A stretch of DNA of 64,000 bases from Bog-756 sp963718405 (GCA_963718405.1 CAVQYZ010000005.1:434001-498000), one strand, 5' to 3'; shown: positions 36,106-45,676, counted from the first letter of the stretch. The notes: generated by a model not told the origin, from the sequence alone. Translations and numbers: made by a program.

Positions 36106-36720
36106 ATGATGCTCAACTATGTACCTACCCGGTCGCGGGGTCGCGGCCCCCGATACGTCGCGGCGGCGATGGCCATCGGCGCCCTCGGCATTCTGCTGGC
36201 CGCCTGCAGCAGCGCCGGATCGGCCTCGACCACCACGTCCACCACGACGGCGTCGGGCTCCAAGGGATCGACCTCGACGGCGTTCGCCGCCTACACCAAG
36301 TGCCTTTCACAACACGGGGTGACCCTCCCGAACTTCAAGGGCCGGCGGCCCTCGGGCAGCGGTGGGCCTGAAGGCGGGTTCACGCCGGGGTCGGGTGGCG
36401 GTGGTACTCCCGGAAGCGGGTCCTTTCCCGGTCGTGGAGCCGGTGGGTTCGCCAACAACCCCAAGTACGCCGCCGCCGAGAAGGCCTGCGCCAGTCTGAG
36501 GCCTAAGGGTGGTAGTGGCTTCGGCTTCGGCGGCAACGGGGCCAACAGCGCGGCCTTCGCCGCGTACACCAACTGCCTCAAGCTGCACGGTGTGACGGTG
36601 ACCAACGGGGTCCCTGACCGCTCGAGCGCGGCCTTCGCCGCGGCCTCGGCGGCCTGTGCCGCGCTCCGGCCCGCCCCGGGCTCGACCACGTCCACGACTG
36701 CGCCCACCGCATCAGGCTGA
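36106..36720 (+). CDS. Lipoprotein with duplicated two-cysteine repeat
   Basis: A 204-residue protein with a lipoprotein signal (hydrophobic AMAIGALGILL, lipobox LAAC). A Ser/Thr linker follows, then two copies of a repeat: AFAAYTKCLSQHGVTLPN ... KACASLRP and AFAAYTNCLKLHGVTVTN ... AACAALRP. Each copy has two Cys that could form a disulfide, and a Gly-rich spacer lies between them. It precedes the efflux adaptor by 60 bases and is probably cotranscribed, so it may act at the cell surface with the transporter; this is inference. Two adjacent ATG codons (36106 and 36109) are possible. Confidence 0.8.
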   Translation: MMLNYVPTRSRGRGPRYVAAAMAIGALGILLAACSSAGSASTTTSTTTASGSKGSTSTAFAAYTKCLSQHGVTLPNFKGRRPSGSGGPEGGFTPGSGGGGTPGSGSFPGRGAGGFANNPKYAAAEKACASLRPKGGSGFGFGGNGANSAAFAAYTNCLKLHGVTVTNGVPDRSSAAFAAASAACAALRPAPGSTTSTTAPTASG

Positions 36721-36780
36721 TCGACGAGGGTTCTCCCCTCGACGCCCTGCTCCTCCATCTCTCGAAAGGGACCACCTCCG

Positions 36781-38767
36781 ATGCCGCTGGTTACTGATGA
36801 CCGTTCCCGACGCAAAGTGATCGGCTATGTCGTGCTGATCGTCGTCGTGGCGGCGGCCGCCACCATCGCCTTGTACTCCATCTACCAGACGCCGTCGTCG
36901 GCATCGACCGGAGTGGCCCGCACGGTGTCGGTGACCAAAGGGACGGTGCAGTCGAGCGTGTCGGCGTCGGGCAACATCTCAGCCGCCACGTCGGCCGACG
37001 AGGACTTCAACACCGGTGGCACCCTGACCTCGGTCAATGTGGCCGTGGGGGACAAAGTGAAGGCCGGACAGGTCCTGGGCACCATCGACACCACCCAGGC
37101 CGCAGGCCAACCTGCAATCGGCCCAGGCGTCGCTCCTCGGGGCCCAGACCACCCTGGAGCACGACCAGGCCGGGGGCACACCGGCCCAGCAGGCTCAGGA
37201 CCAGGCCACGCTGGTCTCCGCCCAGTCGACCCTGACCTCCGACCAGAATCAGCTGACCAGTGACCAGACCTCCCTGCAGACGGCCCAGTCCACCCTGGCC
37301 GCCGACCAGGCGCTGGGCTGTCCGGCGTCGACATCGACGTCGACCGGCAGCTCGGGCACCTCGTCGGATACCGGCTCCGGCGGCACGGGAGGGGGCGGCA
37401 GTGGAAGCGGCAACTCCAACTTCGCTTCGGACTCTGCTGTCGATGCCCCCCATGCTGTATCCGCCCCGGTAGTGGCTACCGGCTCGGCCAGCAATGCCGG
37501 GACCACGTCGGTGACCCTCAGCGGCACGGTGAACCCCGAGGGCGGTTCGACCACGTACTACTTCGAGTACGGAACCACCAGCTCGTTCGGTTCGACGTCA
37601 CCTTCGGCCACCATCGGGTCCGGTAGCGCCCAGACCGTCACCACCGCGGTCACCGGTCTCAGCGCCAACACCACCTACCTGTTCATGATCGTGGCCACCA
37701 ACGCCGCCGGCACGTCGCAGGGGGTCGGGGTGGTCTTCGCCACAGCCCAGAGCTCGTGCGTCACCGACCAGCAGAACATCACCACCTATCAGCAGGCGGT
37801 GGCCAAGGACCAGCAGACCATCACGGCCCAGGAGCTGACCGTCCAGTCCGCCCAGGCCAGCCTGTCGGTCACCCCGGCCACCATCGCCCAGGACCAGGCC
37901 ACCGTGACCCAGGACCAGGCCACCGTGACGGCCGACACCAAGTCCCTGGCCGACTGCACGCTGGTGGCGTCCATCAGCGGCACCGTGACTTCGGTCAACG
38001 ACTCGGTGGGAGAGACGGTGAGCGGATCGGGGTCCACCACGACCACCACCGCAGCCAGCTCCTCGACCGGCAGCTCCTCGACCGGCAGTTCGTCGACCGG
38101 GTCCGGGTCCGGCGGTGCGGGTAGTTCGTCCACCGGGTCTACGGGTAGTTCGTCCACCGGGTCGACGGGCAGTTCCTCCACCGGATCGAGCTCCTCCTCG
38201 ACCTCCTTCGTCACCATCCAGAGCCTCGGCAGCCTCCAGGTGGTGGCGGACTTCGCCGAAGCCGATGCCGCCAAAATTGCCGTGGGCCAGACCGCCACGG
38301 TCACCCTGGCCGCCCTGCCCGACACCGAGGTCTCCGGCGTCGTCACGGCCCTCTCGCCGACCTCGACGGTCGTCAGTGACGTCGTGGAGTACCCGGTCAC
38401 CATTGCCCTTACTGACGTGCCGTCGGATGTGAAGGACGGAATGACCACCGAGGTGGCGGTCATCGTCCAGAGCGCCAACAACGTGCTCTTGTTGCCCAGC
38501 GCCGCCATCACCACCACCGGGGAAACGTCGACGGTGAAGGTGCTCTCGTCGGACAACCAGCAAAAGGTCACCACCGTGACCCTGGGTCTGGTGGGTACCA
38601 CCGACACCGAGATCACCAGCGGCCTGACCGAGGGCCAGAAGGTGGTGGAGCCCACAGCCAGCGTCAGCGCCGCTACGACCACCGGCGGTACCGGCACCAC
38701 CGGCACCCGTGGGTTCGGCGGGCTCGGGGGCGGGGGCGGGGGCGGCTTCGGCGGGGGTGCTCCGTGA
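36781..38767 (+). CDS. MacA/HlyD-like efflux adaptor with inserted fibronectin-III-like domain (apparent frameshift)
   Basis: Restored product of about 661 residues: TM anchor (about 12-32) and a first biotinyl-lipoyl half (SVSASGNISAATSADEDFNTGG, then VGDKVKAGQVLGTID). A Gln/Asp-rich helical arm (about 106-180) and a Ser/Gly linker follow, then an FN3-like domain (about 232-320, GTVNPEGGSTTYYFEYG and LSANTTYLFMIVATNAAGTS). After it come a second helical arm with DQATVTQDQATVT repeats, the second lipoyl half, a Ser/Thr/Gly linker and a beta-barrel domain (VVADFAEADAAKIAVGQTATV). It ends in a Gly-rich tail. One extra base at 37102 breaks the frame. The stop overlaps the ATPase GTG by four bases. 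Confidence 0.85.
38057..38202 (+). repeat. Ser/Thr/Gly-coding short tandem repeats in the adaptor gene
   Basis: 15-base units of the type AGCTCCTCGACCGGC recur at 38057, 38072 and 38087 and continue in looser form, coding SSSTG and STGS repeats. They link the lipoyl and beta-barrel parts of the adaptor and are likely to vary in copy number. Confidence 0.8.
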
Positions 38768-39597
38768 CCTCGACCACCCTCCACCAGCGCCGGTCCCCGC
38801 CCGGTGCCCCGGACTTGGACGGGTCCCGCCGGCAATGGCCGGTCATCGCCCTCTCCGACATCGTCAAGCGATATCAGATGGGGGGCAACGAGGTCTTCGC
38901 CACCCGCGGGGTATCGATGATCGTCGAGCCGGGTGAGTTCGTGGCCGTCATGGGGGCCTCGGGCTCGGGCAAATCCACCCTGATGAACATCATCGGATGC
39001 CTCGATGTCCCCACCAGTGGTCACTATCGGCTCGATGGGGTGAACATCAGAGACCTCGACGACCGCGACATCTCCCGCATCCGGAACCGCAAGATCGGGT
39101 TCGTCTTCCAGAACTTCAACCTGCTTTCAAGGATGTCCGCCCTGCAGAACGTGGAGCTCCCGATGGCCTACGCCGGGATCAAGCCGAAGGAGCGTCGGCG
39201 ACGGGCAGAGATCGCCCTCGATTCGGTCACGCTGGCCGACCGGAAGCACCACTTCCCCAGTGAGCTGTCCGGAGGGCAGCAGCAACGGGTGGCGGTGGCC
39301 CGGGCCATTGTCACCAACCCGGCGCTGATCCTGGCCGACGAACCGACCGGAAACCTCGATACGGCCTCGAGCGTCGACGTCATGTCGATGTTCACCAAGC
39401 TGCACGGGCAGGGCCGCACCGTGGTCATGATCACCCACGAAGAAGACATCGCGGCCTACGCCACCCGGGTGATCCGGCTGCGAGACGGCGTGATCACCCA
39501 GGACGACCGGCAAGAGCCCATCGATGCCCACGGGGAGCACGTGCTCCATGCCCAAGAAGCGGCGCGGCCGCGTGGTGTCCGGGGGGAAGGCCGGTGA
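38764..39597 (+). CDS. MacB-type ABC transporter ATP-binding protein
   Basis: A 277-residue ATPase of the LolD/MacB class: Walker A GASGSGKST, Q-loop FVFQNFNLL, ABC signature LSGGQQQR, Walker B LILADEPTGNLD, and the H-loop His in MITHEEDIA. It has extra N-terminal (about 25) and C-terminal (about 40, Arg-rich) residues. GTG start overlaps the adaptor stop and its own stop overlaps the permease start, so all three genes are translationally coupled. Confidence 0.95.
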   Translation: MTSTTLHQRRSPPGAPDLDGSRRQWPVIALSDIVKRYQMGGNEVFATRGVSMIVEPGEFVAVMGASGSGKSTLMNIIGCLDVPTSGHYRLDGVNIRDLDDRDISRIRNRKIGFVFQNFNLLSRMSALQNVELPMAYAGIKPKERRRRAEIALDSVTLADRKHHFPSELSGGQQQRVAVARAIVTNPALILADEPTGNLDTASSVDVMSMFTKLHGQGRTVVMITHEEDIAAYATRVIRLRDGVITQDDRQEPIDAHGEHVLHAQEAARPRGVRGEGR

Positions 39598-40817
39598 GCA
39601 TCTGGGGGAACGTGGTCATGGCCCTTCGGGGCATCAGCTCGAACTGGCTGCGATCGATGCTAACCATGCTCGGGGTGCTCATCGGGGTGGCGGCCGTCAT
39701 CGTGCTACTGGCGGTGGGTACCGGGTCGTCCCAAGCCGTCGAGTCCCAAATCGACAAGTTGGGAACGAACACCCTGACCGTCTTCAGCACCGGGCGTTTC
39801 GGCGGGGGCACCTCCGAAACCGGTACCCAGACCCGCAACGCCGATCTCACCATCAACGATGTGAACCTCATCTCGAACAGCAACAACGCTCCCGACGTGC
39901 AATCGGTGTCACCAGTCATCACCACGTCGCAGACCGCCACCTACGACGGTGCCACCTACACCACCTCGGTGGTGGGAACCAACCCCGCCTACCTGACCGC
40001 TTCCAACTACACCGTCTCGGCGGGCCGGGCCATCACCACCGCCGACGTGAAGAGCCATGCCGAAGTGGTCGACATCGGCTCCGATGTGGCCAGCAACCTC
40101 TTCCCCACGGGGTCCAACCCCCTGGGCCAGGAGATCCAGATCGGCTCGGCCGAATTCGAGGTGGTCGGACTGCTGGCTTCCAAAGGGAGCAGCGGCTTGA
40201 CCGACCAGGATGCCGTGGCCATCGCGCCCTACACCGCGGTGCAGGATCAGCTCACCGGCGAGTCCGAGTCCTTTACCGAGCTTCTGGTGCAAGGCAAGTC
40301 GTCGGCCACCCTGACCCTGGCTCAGAGCGAGGTCGAGAGCATCCTGGCGGCCCAGAACGACACCACCGTGGCCGACCTTCCCTTCAGCGTGCTCAATCAG
40401 GCCAGCCTGTTGTCCACCGCCACCTCGAGTTCGAAGACCTTCACCTCCTTGTTGGGCTGGGTGGCGGCGGTATCGCTGCTGGTCGGCGCCATCGGCGTTA
40501 TGAACATCATGCTGGTCACGGTGACCGAGCGGACCCGGGAGATCGGCATCCGCAAGGCCATCGGGGCACCCAAATCGGTGGTCCTCGGCCAGTTCCTCAT
40601 CGAGGCGGTGGTGATCTCCCTCCTCGGCGGCCTGGTCGGAGTCCTGGCCGGGCTGGTGGTGGTCCGATTCAAGATCGCCGGCGTGCAGCCCGTCCTCGCC
40701 ACGTACTCGGTCCCCCTGGCCTTCGGGGTGGCCCTGCTGGTTGGAATCGTCGCCGGCCTGTACCCCGCCTATCGTGCCGCGTCCCTCCGCCCGATCGACG
40801 CATTGAGATTCGAGTAA
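39594..40817 (+). CDS. MacB/FtsX-type ABC transporter permease
   Basis: A 407-residue permease with TM1 near residues 20-45 (SMLTMLGVLIGVAAVIVLLAVG), a large extracytoplasmic MacB-PCD domain (about 50-285), and three C-terminal TM helices. The coupling motif TERTREIGIRKAIGAPKSVVLGQFLIEAV is conserved. With the ATPase and adaptor it forms a tripartite-like exporter adapted to a cell without a typical outer membrane. Substrate unknown; candidates are peptides, lipids or antibiotics. Confidence 0.94.
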   Translation: MSIWGNVVMALRGISSNWLRSMLTMLGVLIGVAAVIVLLAVGTGSSQAVESQIDKLGTNTLTVFSTGRFGGGTSETGTQTRNADLTINDVNLISNSNNAPDVQSVSPVITTSQTATYDGATYTTSVVGTNPAYLTASNYTVSAGRAITTADVKSHAEVVDIGSDVASNLFPTGSNPLGQEIQIGSAEFEVVGLLASKGSSGLTDQDAVAIAPYTAVQDQLTGESESFTELLVQGKSSATLTLAQSEVESILAAQNDTTVADLPFSVLNQASLLSTATSSSKTFTSLLGWVAAVSLLVGAIGVMNIMLVTVTERTREIGIRKAIGAPKSVVLGQFLIEAVVISLLGGLVGVLAGLVVVRFKIAGVQPVLATYSVPLAFGVALLVGIVAGLYPAYRAASLRPIDALRFE

Positions 40818-40836
40818 TCGAGAGAGGTGCACGTCC

Positions 40837-41532
40837 ATGTCCACGTCTGATTCAGACAGCATCGTCGAGAGCGGTCCGCCTACCGGGGAGTTGCCGGTCA
40901 ACACCACCGCCGAGATCCCGGCCGCCCCTTCCCTCGATGCCCCTGTGCCGCCGTCGGACTTTGACTCCCTGTTCGAGGGGGAACAAGACGACTGGCCCAA
41001 CCGTGGACCGGCCAAGGGGTTCCGGGTGCCCTGGCCCATGGCCGTCCTCCTGGTTCTCTTGGTGGCCTCCGCCGGCATCTGGGGAGGGGCGTACATGCAA
41101 CGCCACTCCTCGTCGTCATCGTCATCGGCCACGTCAGCGGCCTCGGCCTTCTCCTCGTTCGCCAGTAGGTTTCGCGGCACCGGGGCCGGTGGGTCGACCC
41201 CCTCTGCGGCCTCGTCGGACATCACGGCCGGCACCGTCACCGACATCATCGGCAACACCTTGTACGTGACGACCTCCACCGGCAGCCTGGTGGCCGTGGA
41301 CGTCGGATCCACCACCACCGTGGACCGGAACGCCAAGTCGTCCCTCTCCGCCCTCAAGCCCGGTGACACGGTGACCGTTCAGGGCACCAAGGGATCGAAC
41401 GGCTCGGTGACGGCCGCTTCGGTGTCGGCCACCCAGGCAGGGGTTACCGCCATCGGAGGGTTCGGCGGGGGTGGCTTCGGCGGAGGCGGAGCCGGCCCCG
41501 GCGCCGGTGGAGCCGGCGGATTCGGGGGCTGA
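40837..41532 (+). CDS. Single-pass membrane protein with DUF5666-like domain
   Basis: A 231-residue protein with a cytoplasmic acidic/Pro-rich region (1-65), one TM helix (about 68-86, MAVLLVLLVASAGIWGG), and a Ser-rich linker. A beta-rich extracytoplasmic domain follows (GTVTDIIGNTLYVTTSTG to KPGDTVTVQGTKGSNGSVTAASV), of the DUF5666 type, and the protein ends in a Gly-rich tail like that of the adaptor. It is 19 bases after the permease, so probably part of the exporter operon. Function unknown. Confidence 0.8.
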   Translation: MSTSDSDSIVESGPPTGELPVNTTAEIPAAPSLDAPVPPSDFDSLFEGEQDDWPNRGPAKGFRVPWPMAVLLVLLVASAGIWGGAYMQRHSSSSSSSATSAASAFSSFASRFRGTGAGGSTPSAASSDITAGTVTDIIGNTLYVTTSTGSLVAVDVGSTTTVDRNAKSSLSALKPGDTVTVQGTKGSNGSVTAASVSATQAGVTAIGGFGGGGFGGGGAGPGAGGAGGFGG

Positions 41533-41704
41533 ACCCGACGGCCTCCCCTCTCATCGGCCACGGTAACCTTCACCCACCGTCACCGGGATCCGGTCGTGGG
41601 TGTGGCGCCCGGATCGGACCCTATGATCCGCACCAGGGGCTGGGCACCGGTACCTCAGGTTCATCGGCATCGAGCACGGCTACGACCGTGGTGGAAGGGG
41701 AGGC

Positions 41705-42412
41705 ATGGAGCAGGAACTGTATGCACGAGTCAACGAGGACAACCCTGACCCGCGCATCGCAGTGGCTCTCCTCCTGGACACGTCGAGCTCCATGAGCGGC
41801 GAGCCGATCCGCCAGCTCAACGAGGGTTTTCAGGTCTTCTGCGACGAGATCAAAGCTGACGACCTGGCCCAGAAGCGCACCGAGGTCTCCGTGATCACCT
41901 TCGGGGGCACGGCCCGGGTCCAGATCCCGTTCACCGAGGGGCGGGACCTCCAGCCCCAGACCCTGGTGGCCAAAGGGGCGACGCCGATGGGCGCAGCCCT
42001 CAACCTCGGGATCGACGAGTTGGGGGCGCAGAAGCAGGCCTACAAAGAGTCAGGGCTCGAGTACTACCGGCCCTGGTTGTTCCTCATCACCGACGGCACG
42101 CCCACCGATCCCGAGCAGTTCGCCACGGCGGCTGAGCGGGTCCGCCAAGCGGAGGCGGCCAAGGCCCTGACCTGCTTCACCGTGGGTGTTGGCGACAAGG
42201 CGGACATCAATACGCTGGCTCAGCTCTCCGACGTCCGCGAGCCGGTGCGGCTCCAAGGTCTCAGCTTCAAAGAGATGTTCCTCTGGCTCTCGGCCTCCAT
42301 GCACGCCGTCTCGGACTCGGGAACCTTCTCGTCCAATGACGAAGGAGTGTCCCAAGCCGAGGCCACCCAGGAGTTCGGCCTGCCCTCCCCGAAAGGCTGG
42401 GCCCAGTGGTAG
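41705..42412 (+). CDS. TerY-type von Willebrand factor A domain protein
   Basis: A 235-residue soluble vWA protein. The MIDAS metal site is complete: DTSSSMSG (Asp25, Ser27, Ser29), Thr in GATPMGAAL, and Asp in ITDGTPTD. The sequence TFGGTARVQIPF and YYRPWLFLITDGTPTDPEQ are typical of the TerY branch. GGGGAGG lies before the ATG. It heads a run vWA-PP2C-kinase, the order of the TerY-P triad described by comparative genomics of Ter stress systems. The 172-base upstream spacer should carry the promoter. Confidence 0.9.
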   Translation: MEQELYARVNEDNPDPRIAVALLLDTSSSMSGEPIRQLNEGFQVFCDEIKADDLAQKRTEVSVITFGGTARVQIPFTEGRDLQPQTLVAKGATPMGAALNLGIDELGAQKQAYKESGLEYYRPWLFLITDGTPTDPEQFATAAERVRQAEAAKALTCFTVGVGDKADINTLAQLSDVREPVRLQGLSFKEMFLWLSASMHAVSDSGTFSSNDEGVSQAEATQEFGLPSPKGWAQW

Positions 42413-42462
42413 TCCATGGCCCCCGGCCCGGGCACCGGCCCTCCTGAGTTAGCGGCACCCTG

Positions 42463-43296
42463 GTGACGAAGCCGGTGTGGACGGCCATTGGAAGCGCCGT
42501 GACCGGAACGTCGCACGAAGTGGTGGGGCGTGGCTGCGAGGATTCGTTCGGGTGGCAGATCACTGCCGACCGGGTGGCCCTGGCCGTGGCGGACGGGGCC
42601 GGATCGAGGTCCCACTCCGACATCGGCTCGCACGCCGCGGTCTCCGCCATCCTCGACTGGGCCCGTACCTCGGTGCCCTCAGCTGACGGCTCGGGCCTCA
42701 TCCACGGATTCGAACGGGTACGGGAAGTGTTGGGCGACGTGGCCAGCCGGACTCCCTGCGAGTTCGACGACCTGGCCACCACCCTCGGAGTGGTGGTGGT
42801 CGGGCCCGAGGCCGTCGAGGTCGCACAGATCGGCGACACCATCATCGTGCTGATGCTGGAGGACGGATCGCTGGTGATGCCGTCACCTCCGGAGTCGTTC
42901 GAGTATGTCAACGAGACGGTGTTCGTGACCGCTGACTCCGCCCTGTCACACCTCCGGATCGATGCCTATCCGGCCGCTTCGGTGCAGGCGGCGGCGCTGT
43001 CCACGGATGGACTCCGCTTCAAGATCCTGGGCGATCTGACCACCTACGAACCGTTCGCCCCCTTCTTCGACGACATCTTCAACTACGCCCGGACCGAGGG
43101 CTCCAACAACGCCGCCGTGGGCCGGTTCCTCTCCGGCCTCGATGACCAGAGTGGGGACGACAAGACCCTGGTCATCGGGGTCAGGGGCGCGGCGGGAGCC
43201 CCCGGCCACGACCTTCACCCGGGACAGGCCGTGATCGGACCGGAACGGGCCCTGGCCGGGGCCGACGGTCCGGTCCACGAGCCGAGCCCGGACTGA
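42463..43296 (+). CDS. PP2C-like Ser/Thr phosphatase of the TerY-P type
   Basis: A 277-residue PPM-family phosphatase: Glu/Asp near CEDSFGW (26-30), the metal motif AVADGAGSRSHSDIGS (42-57), VAQIGDTIIVLM, STDGLRF, and the terminal Asp in GDDKTLVIG. The C-terminal ~40 residues are a Pro/Gly-rich extension. GTG start. It lies between the vWA and kinase genes with short gaps (50 and 13 bases) and presumably reverses the kinase's phosphorylation of shared targets; that is the model for this family. Confidence 0.88.
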   Translation: MTKPVWTAIGSAVTGTSHEVVGRGCEDSFGWQITADRVALAVADGAGSRSHSDIGSHAAVSAILDWARTSVPSADGSGLIHGFERVREVLGDVASRTPCEFDDLATTLGVVVVGPEAVEVAQIGDTIIVLMLEDGSLVMPSPPESFEYVNETVFVTADSALSHLRIDAYPAASVQAAALSTDGLRFKILGDLTTYEPFAPFFDDIFNYARTEGSNNAAVGRFLSGLDDQSGDDKTLVIGVRGAAGAPGHDLHPGQAVIGPERALAGADGPVHEPSPD

Positions 43297-43309
43297 ATCG
43301 CGGCCCGGG

Positions 43310-45073
43310 GTGAGTACCGACTTCGCCGGACCGGTGCTGGCCACACTGCAGGGACAGCGGGTGATCCTGGCCAAACGGCTGGGATCGGGTGGCCAGGGTG
43401 AGGTGTTCGCTCTGGTCGAGCCGGACGGCTACGTGCTCAAACGCTATTTCGACGCCGAGATCGGACGGGATCCGTCGTTGGCCGACCGGTTGACGGTCAT
43501 GGCCAATGCCATGCCGGCCAGGACCCGGAGTGCCGAGTCCGACCACATCCTGCTGGCCTGGCCCACCGATCTGGTGGAGTCCGGAGACCACTTCATCGGG
43601 TACCTCATGCCCCTCATCGACCGATCGAAGACCCTGCCGTTGCACCGGGTGGCCAATCCCTCCGACGGCCGCAGATCCTCGTCGACCTCGGCGTCGCGCT
43701 GGGCCCGCCACATCGACTGGTCCTACCTGGTCACGGCGGCGGCCAACCTGGCGCTGGCGGTTCAGGTTCTGCACCAGGCCGGCGTGGTCATCGGCGACTT
43801 CAACGAGAACAACGTCCTGGTGTGGCGGGACGCCCGGGTGACGCTGCTCGACTGTGACTCCATGCAGATCACGGCGGCGTCAGGTCGTCACTACCTGTGC
43901 CGGGTGGGCCGGGCCGAGTTCACGCCCCCCGAGCTGTTCCGGGCCAACTGGGGACACACCGTCCGCGCCCCTTCGTCGGATCTGTTCGCCCTGGCCATCC
44001 ACATCCATCAGCTGATCATGGAGGGTGAGCACCCGTTTCGGGGGGTGTGGAGCGGGGCCGACGAGAAGCCGACCGGCCAGGACCTGGCCCTCGAGGGGGT
44101 GTGGGCCTACGGGGGCGATCCGCGCCTCCGACCTCGACCCCGTGCCGTGTCAAACGAGATCCTGTCGCCGGAGATCCAAGCCTTGTTCGCCCGGGCCTTC
44201 GCCGATGGGGCGGTCAACCCCCGGGCGCGACCGTCGGCGCAGGAGTGGAACCAGGCCCTGCTGGCCCTGTTGAAGAGCATGACCATCTGCGAGACGCAGC
44301 CGCAGCACCACTACCGACGGGAACTCAAGGAGTGTCCGTGGTGCCACCACGAGAAGAACCGGGCCCGCCAGATGGCGTTGATGCCGTCCCGCCCGCGACT
44401 GGCGCCGGCGCCGGTGGCCGCGCCCACCGGCCCCCGGGCCCCCTCCACCCCGGTGCGGAGGGGGCCGGCGGTGACCACCGGTTCACGACGGCGCGGTTCG
44501 GGCCTCCGCAACAACCTCTGGGCGGTGGCGGTGGTCTGCCTGGTAGCCCTGGTGGCCCTGACCTACATCGGGGTCCGGACCTCGCAGCTGGACTCCGGCG
44601 CCGGCGGCCATGGTCCGATCGCGTCCGGTGCCCGTGGAGCCGGGCACCCGTCGCCGGCGGCGGGAAACGCCCACGCTGCAGCCCCGCCCAGCCCTGCCAC
44701 CACGGTGGCCTGCCCCACGGAGTCCCCCCAGGCCCAGGTCACGGTGACCGCCAGTAACGGGTCCCAGGGCAGCCAATTCTGGAACGTGACGGCCAAGGGC
44801 ACGGCTACCAACACCACGGACGCCGCCATCGAGGTGTTCGACGTCTCGGTCCAACTCAACGTGACCGCGGTGTCGGGTGGGCCGGACACGGTGCCGGCCT
44901 ACCTGTACGGCGAAGGCGGCACCCCGATCATCGTAGGCCCAGGTCAGACGGTGACCCTGAGCGATGACGGCGGCGATCCCGCCGTGGCCTCCACCACCGA
45001 GCCCACCGCCGGAGTGGTCACCATCAACTGGAACTGGCCGGCTGACTCTCCCTACCAACGGTGCGCCACCTGA
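43310..45073 (+). CDS. TerY-P-type protein kinase with zinc-ribbon-like segment and membrane anchor
   Basis: A 587-residue atypical protein kinase: Gly-rich loop GSGGQGEV (25-32), Lys44 (VLKRY), catalytic VIGDFNENNVLV (Asp163, Asn168) and metal motif LLDCDSMQI (Asp181/Asp183), the form seen in TerY-P kinases. A Cys/His set (Cys327, His333/334, Cys342, Cys345) follows and looks like a small zinc site. Then come a Pro-rich linker, one TM helix (about 403-421), an Ala/Pro spacer and a C-terminal beta-rich extracytoplasmic domain of ~120 residues. The membrane-anchored sensor-like end is notable. GTG start. Confidence 0.88.
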   Translation: MSTDFAGPVLATLQGQRVILAKRLGSGGQGEVFALVEPDGYVLKRYFDAEIGRDPSLADRLTVMANAMPARTRSAESDHILLAWPTDLVESGDHFIGYLMPLIDRSKTLPLHRVANPSDGRRSSSTSASRWARHIDWSYLVTAAANLALAVQVLHQAGVVIGDFNENNVLVWRDARVTLLDCDSMQITAASGRHYLCRVGRAEFTPPELFRANWGHTVRAPSSDLFALAIHIHQLIMEGEHPFRGVWSGADEKPTGQDLALEGVWAYGGDPRLRPRPRAVSNEILSPEIQALFARAFADGAVNPRARPSAQEWNQALLALLKSMTICETQPQHHYRRELKECPWCHHEKNRARQMALMPSRPRLAPAPVAAPTGPRAPSTPVRRGPAVTTGSRRRGSGLRNNLWAVAVVCLVALVALTYIGVRTSQLDSGAGGHGPIASGARGAGHPSPAAGNAHAAAPPSPATTVACPTESPQAQVTVTASNGSQGSQFWNVTAKGTATNTTDAAIEVFDVSVQLNVTAVSGGPDTVPAYLYGEGGTPIIVGPGQTVTLSDDGGDPAVASTTEPTAGVVTINWNWPADSPYQRCAT

Positions 45074-45111
45074 GCCCTGCCCCGATGGGCTGAAGCGGCC
45101 CGACTCCAACG

Positions 45112-45666
45112 TCAGCCGTGCAGCAGAGCCCCCAGGGCCTCGGGATCGCCCAACGTGCGGGGGTCGATCTGGCGACCGTCCAACCAGGCCGCAGGAGTCC
45201 CGACGGGATCCTCGGCCTGATAGGCCTCTTCCCGTTGCAGAACCCAGGCCTTGTACCGTCCCTGTTCGACACCGGACACGTACTGGGGGCTGGTCAGCCC
45301 CACAGCCTGGCCCAGGGCCAGGAGGTCGGCCGTGGTGAATCCACCACTGCCCTCAGGCGGTTGGGACGCAAACATCTCCGTCCGGAGCTCATCGAATCGG
45401 CCCTCCTCGGCGGCCAGGGCCAGAGCATTGTCCGCCCGCACCGACTCGACCCCCAGGAAGCACCGCATCCGGTACTCGACGGTGCAGGTACCGGCTTGCC
45501 GGGCCTGGTCGAGCACGCCCCCGCACACCTCTTCGAACTGCCGACAGTAGGGGCACTGCGGATCCTCGAACAGCACCAGCCGCCTACCGGCGCCATCACG
45601 GCCGAGCAGCACTCCGCCCTCGGGCGTATGGGAGGTGGGTGACGGTATCGACTGGGAACGCTCCAT
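45112..45666 (-). CDS. DsbA-family thioredoxin-fold protein
   Basis: About 184 residues with a thioredoxin fold: LVLFEDPQCPYCRQF places the CPYC active site near residue 40, and the cis-Pro is likely in VGTPAAWLDG. No signal peptide or anchor is visible from the ATG at 45666, so it may be cytoplasmic, as in the FrnE-like/soluble DsbA group. A longer in-frame start at 45744 would overlap tetR. It lies 10 bases after the TetR gene's restored stop. Confidence 0.85.
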   Translation of the reverse strand: MERSQSIPSPTSHTPEGGVLLGRDGAGRRLVLFEDPQCPYCRQFEEVCGGVLDQARQAGTCTVEYRMRCFLGVESVRADNALALAAEEGRFDELRTEMFASQPPEGSGGFTTADLLALGQAVGLTSPQYVSGVEQGRYKAWVLQREEAYQAEDPVGTPAAWLDGRQIDPRTLGDPEALGALLHG

Positions 45667-45676
45667 ACGAACAGTT

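Noticed and set aside
37781..38563. Long Gly/Arg/His-rich frames opposite the efflux adaptor
   Set aside because: They are reverse readings of repetitive Ser/Thr/Gly and Gln/Asp codons in the adaptor gene.
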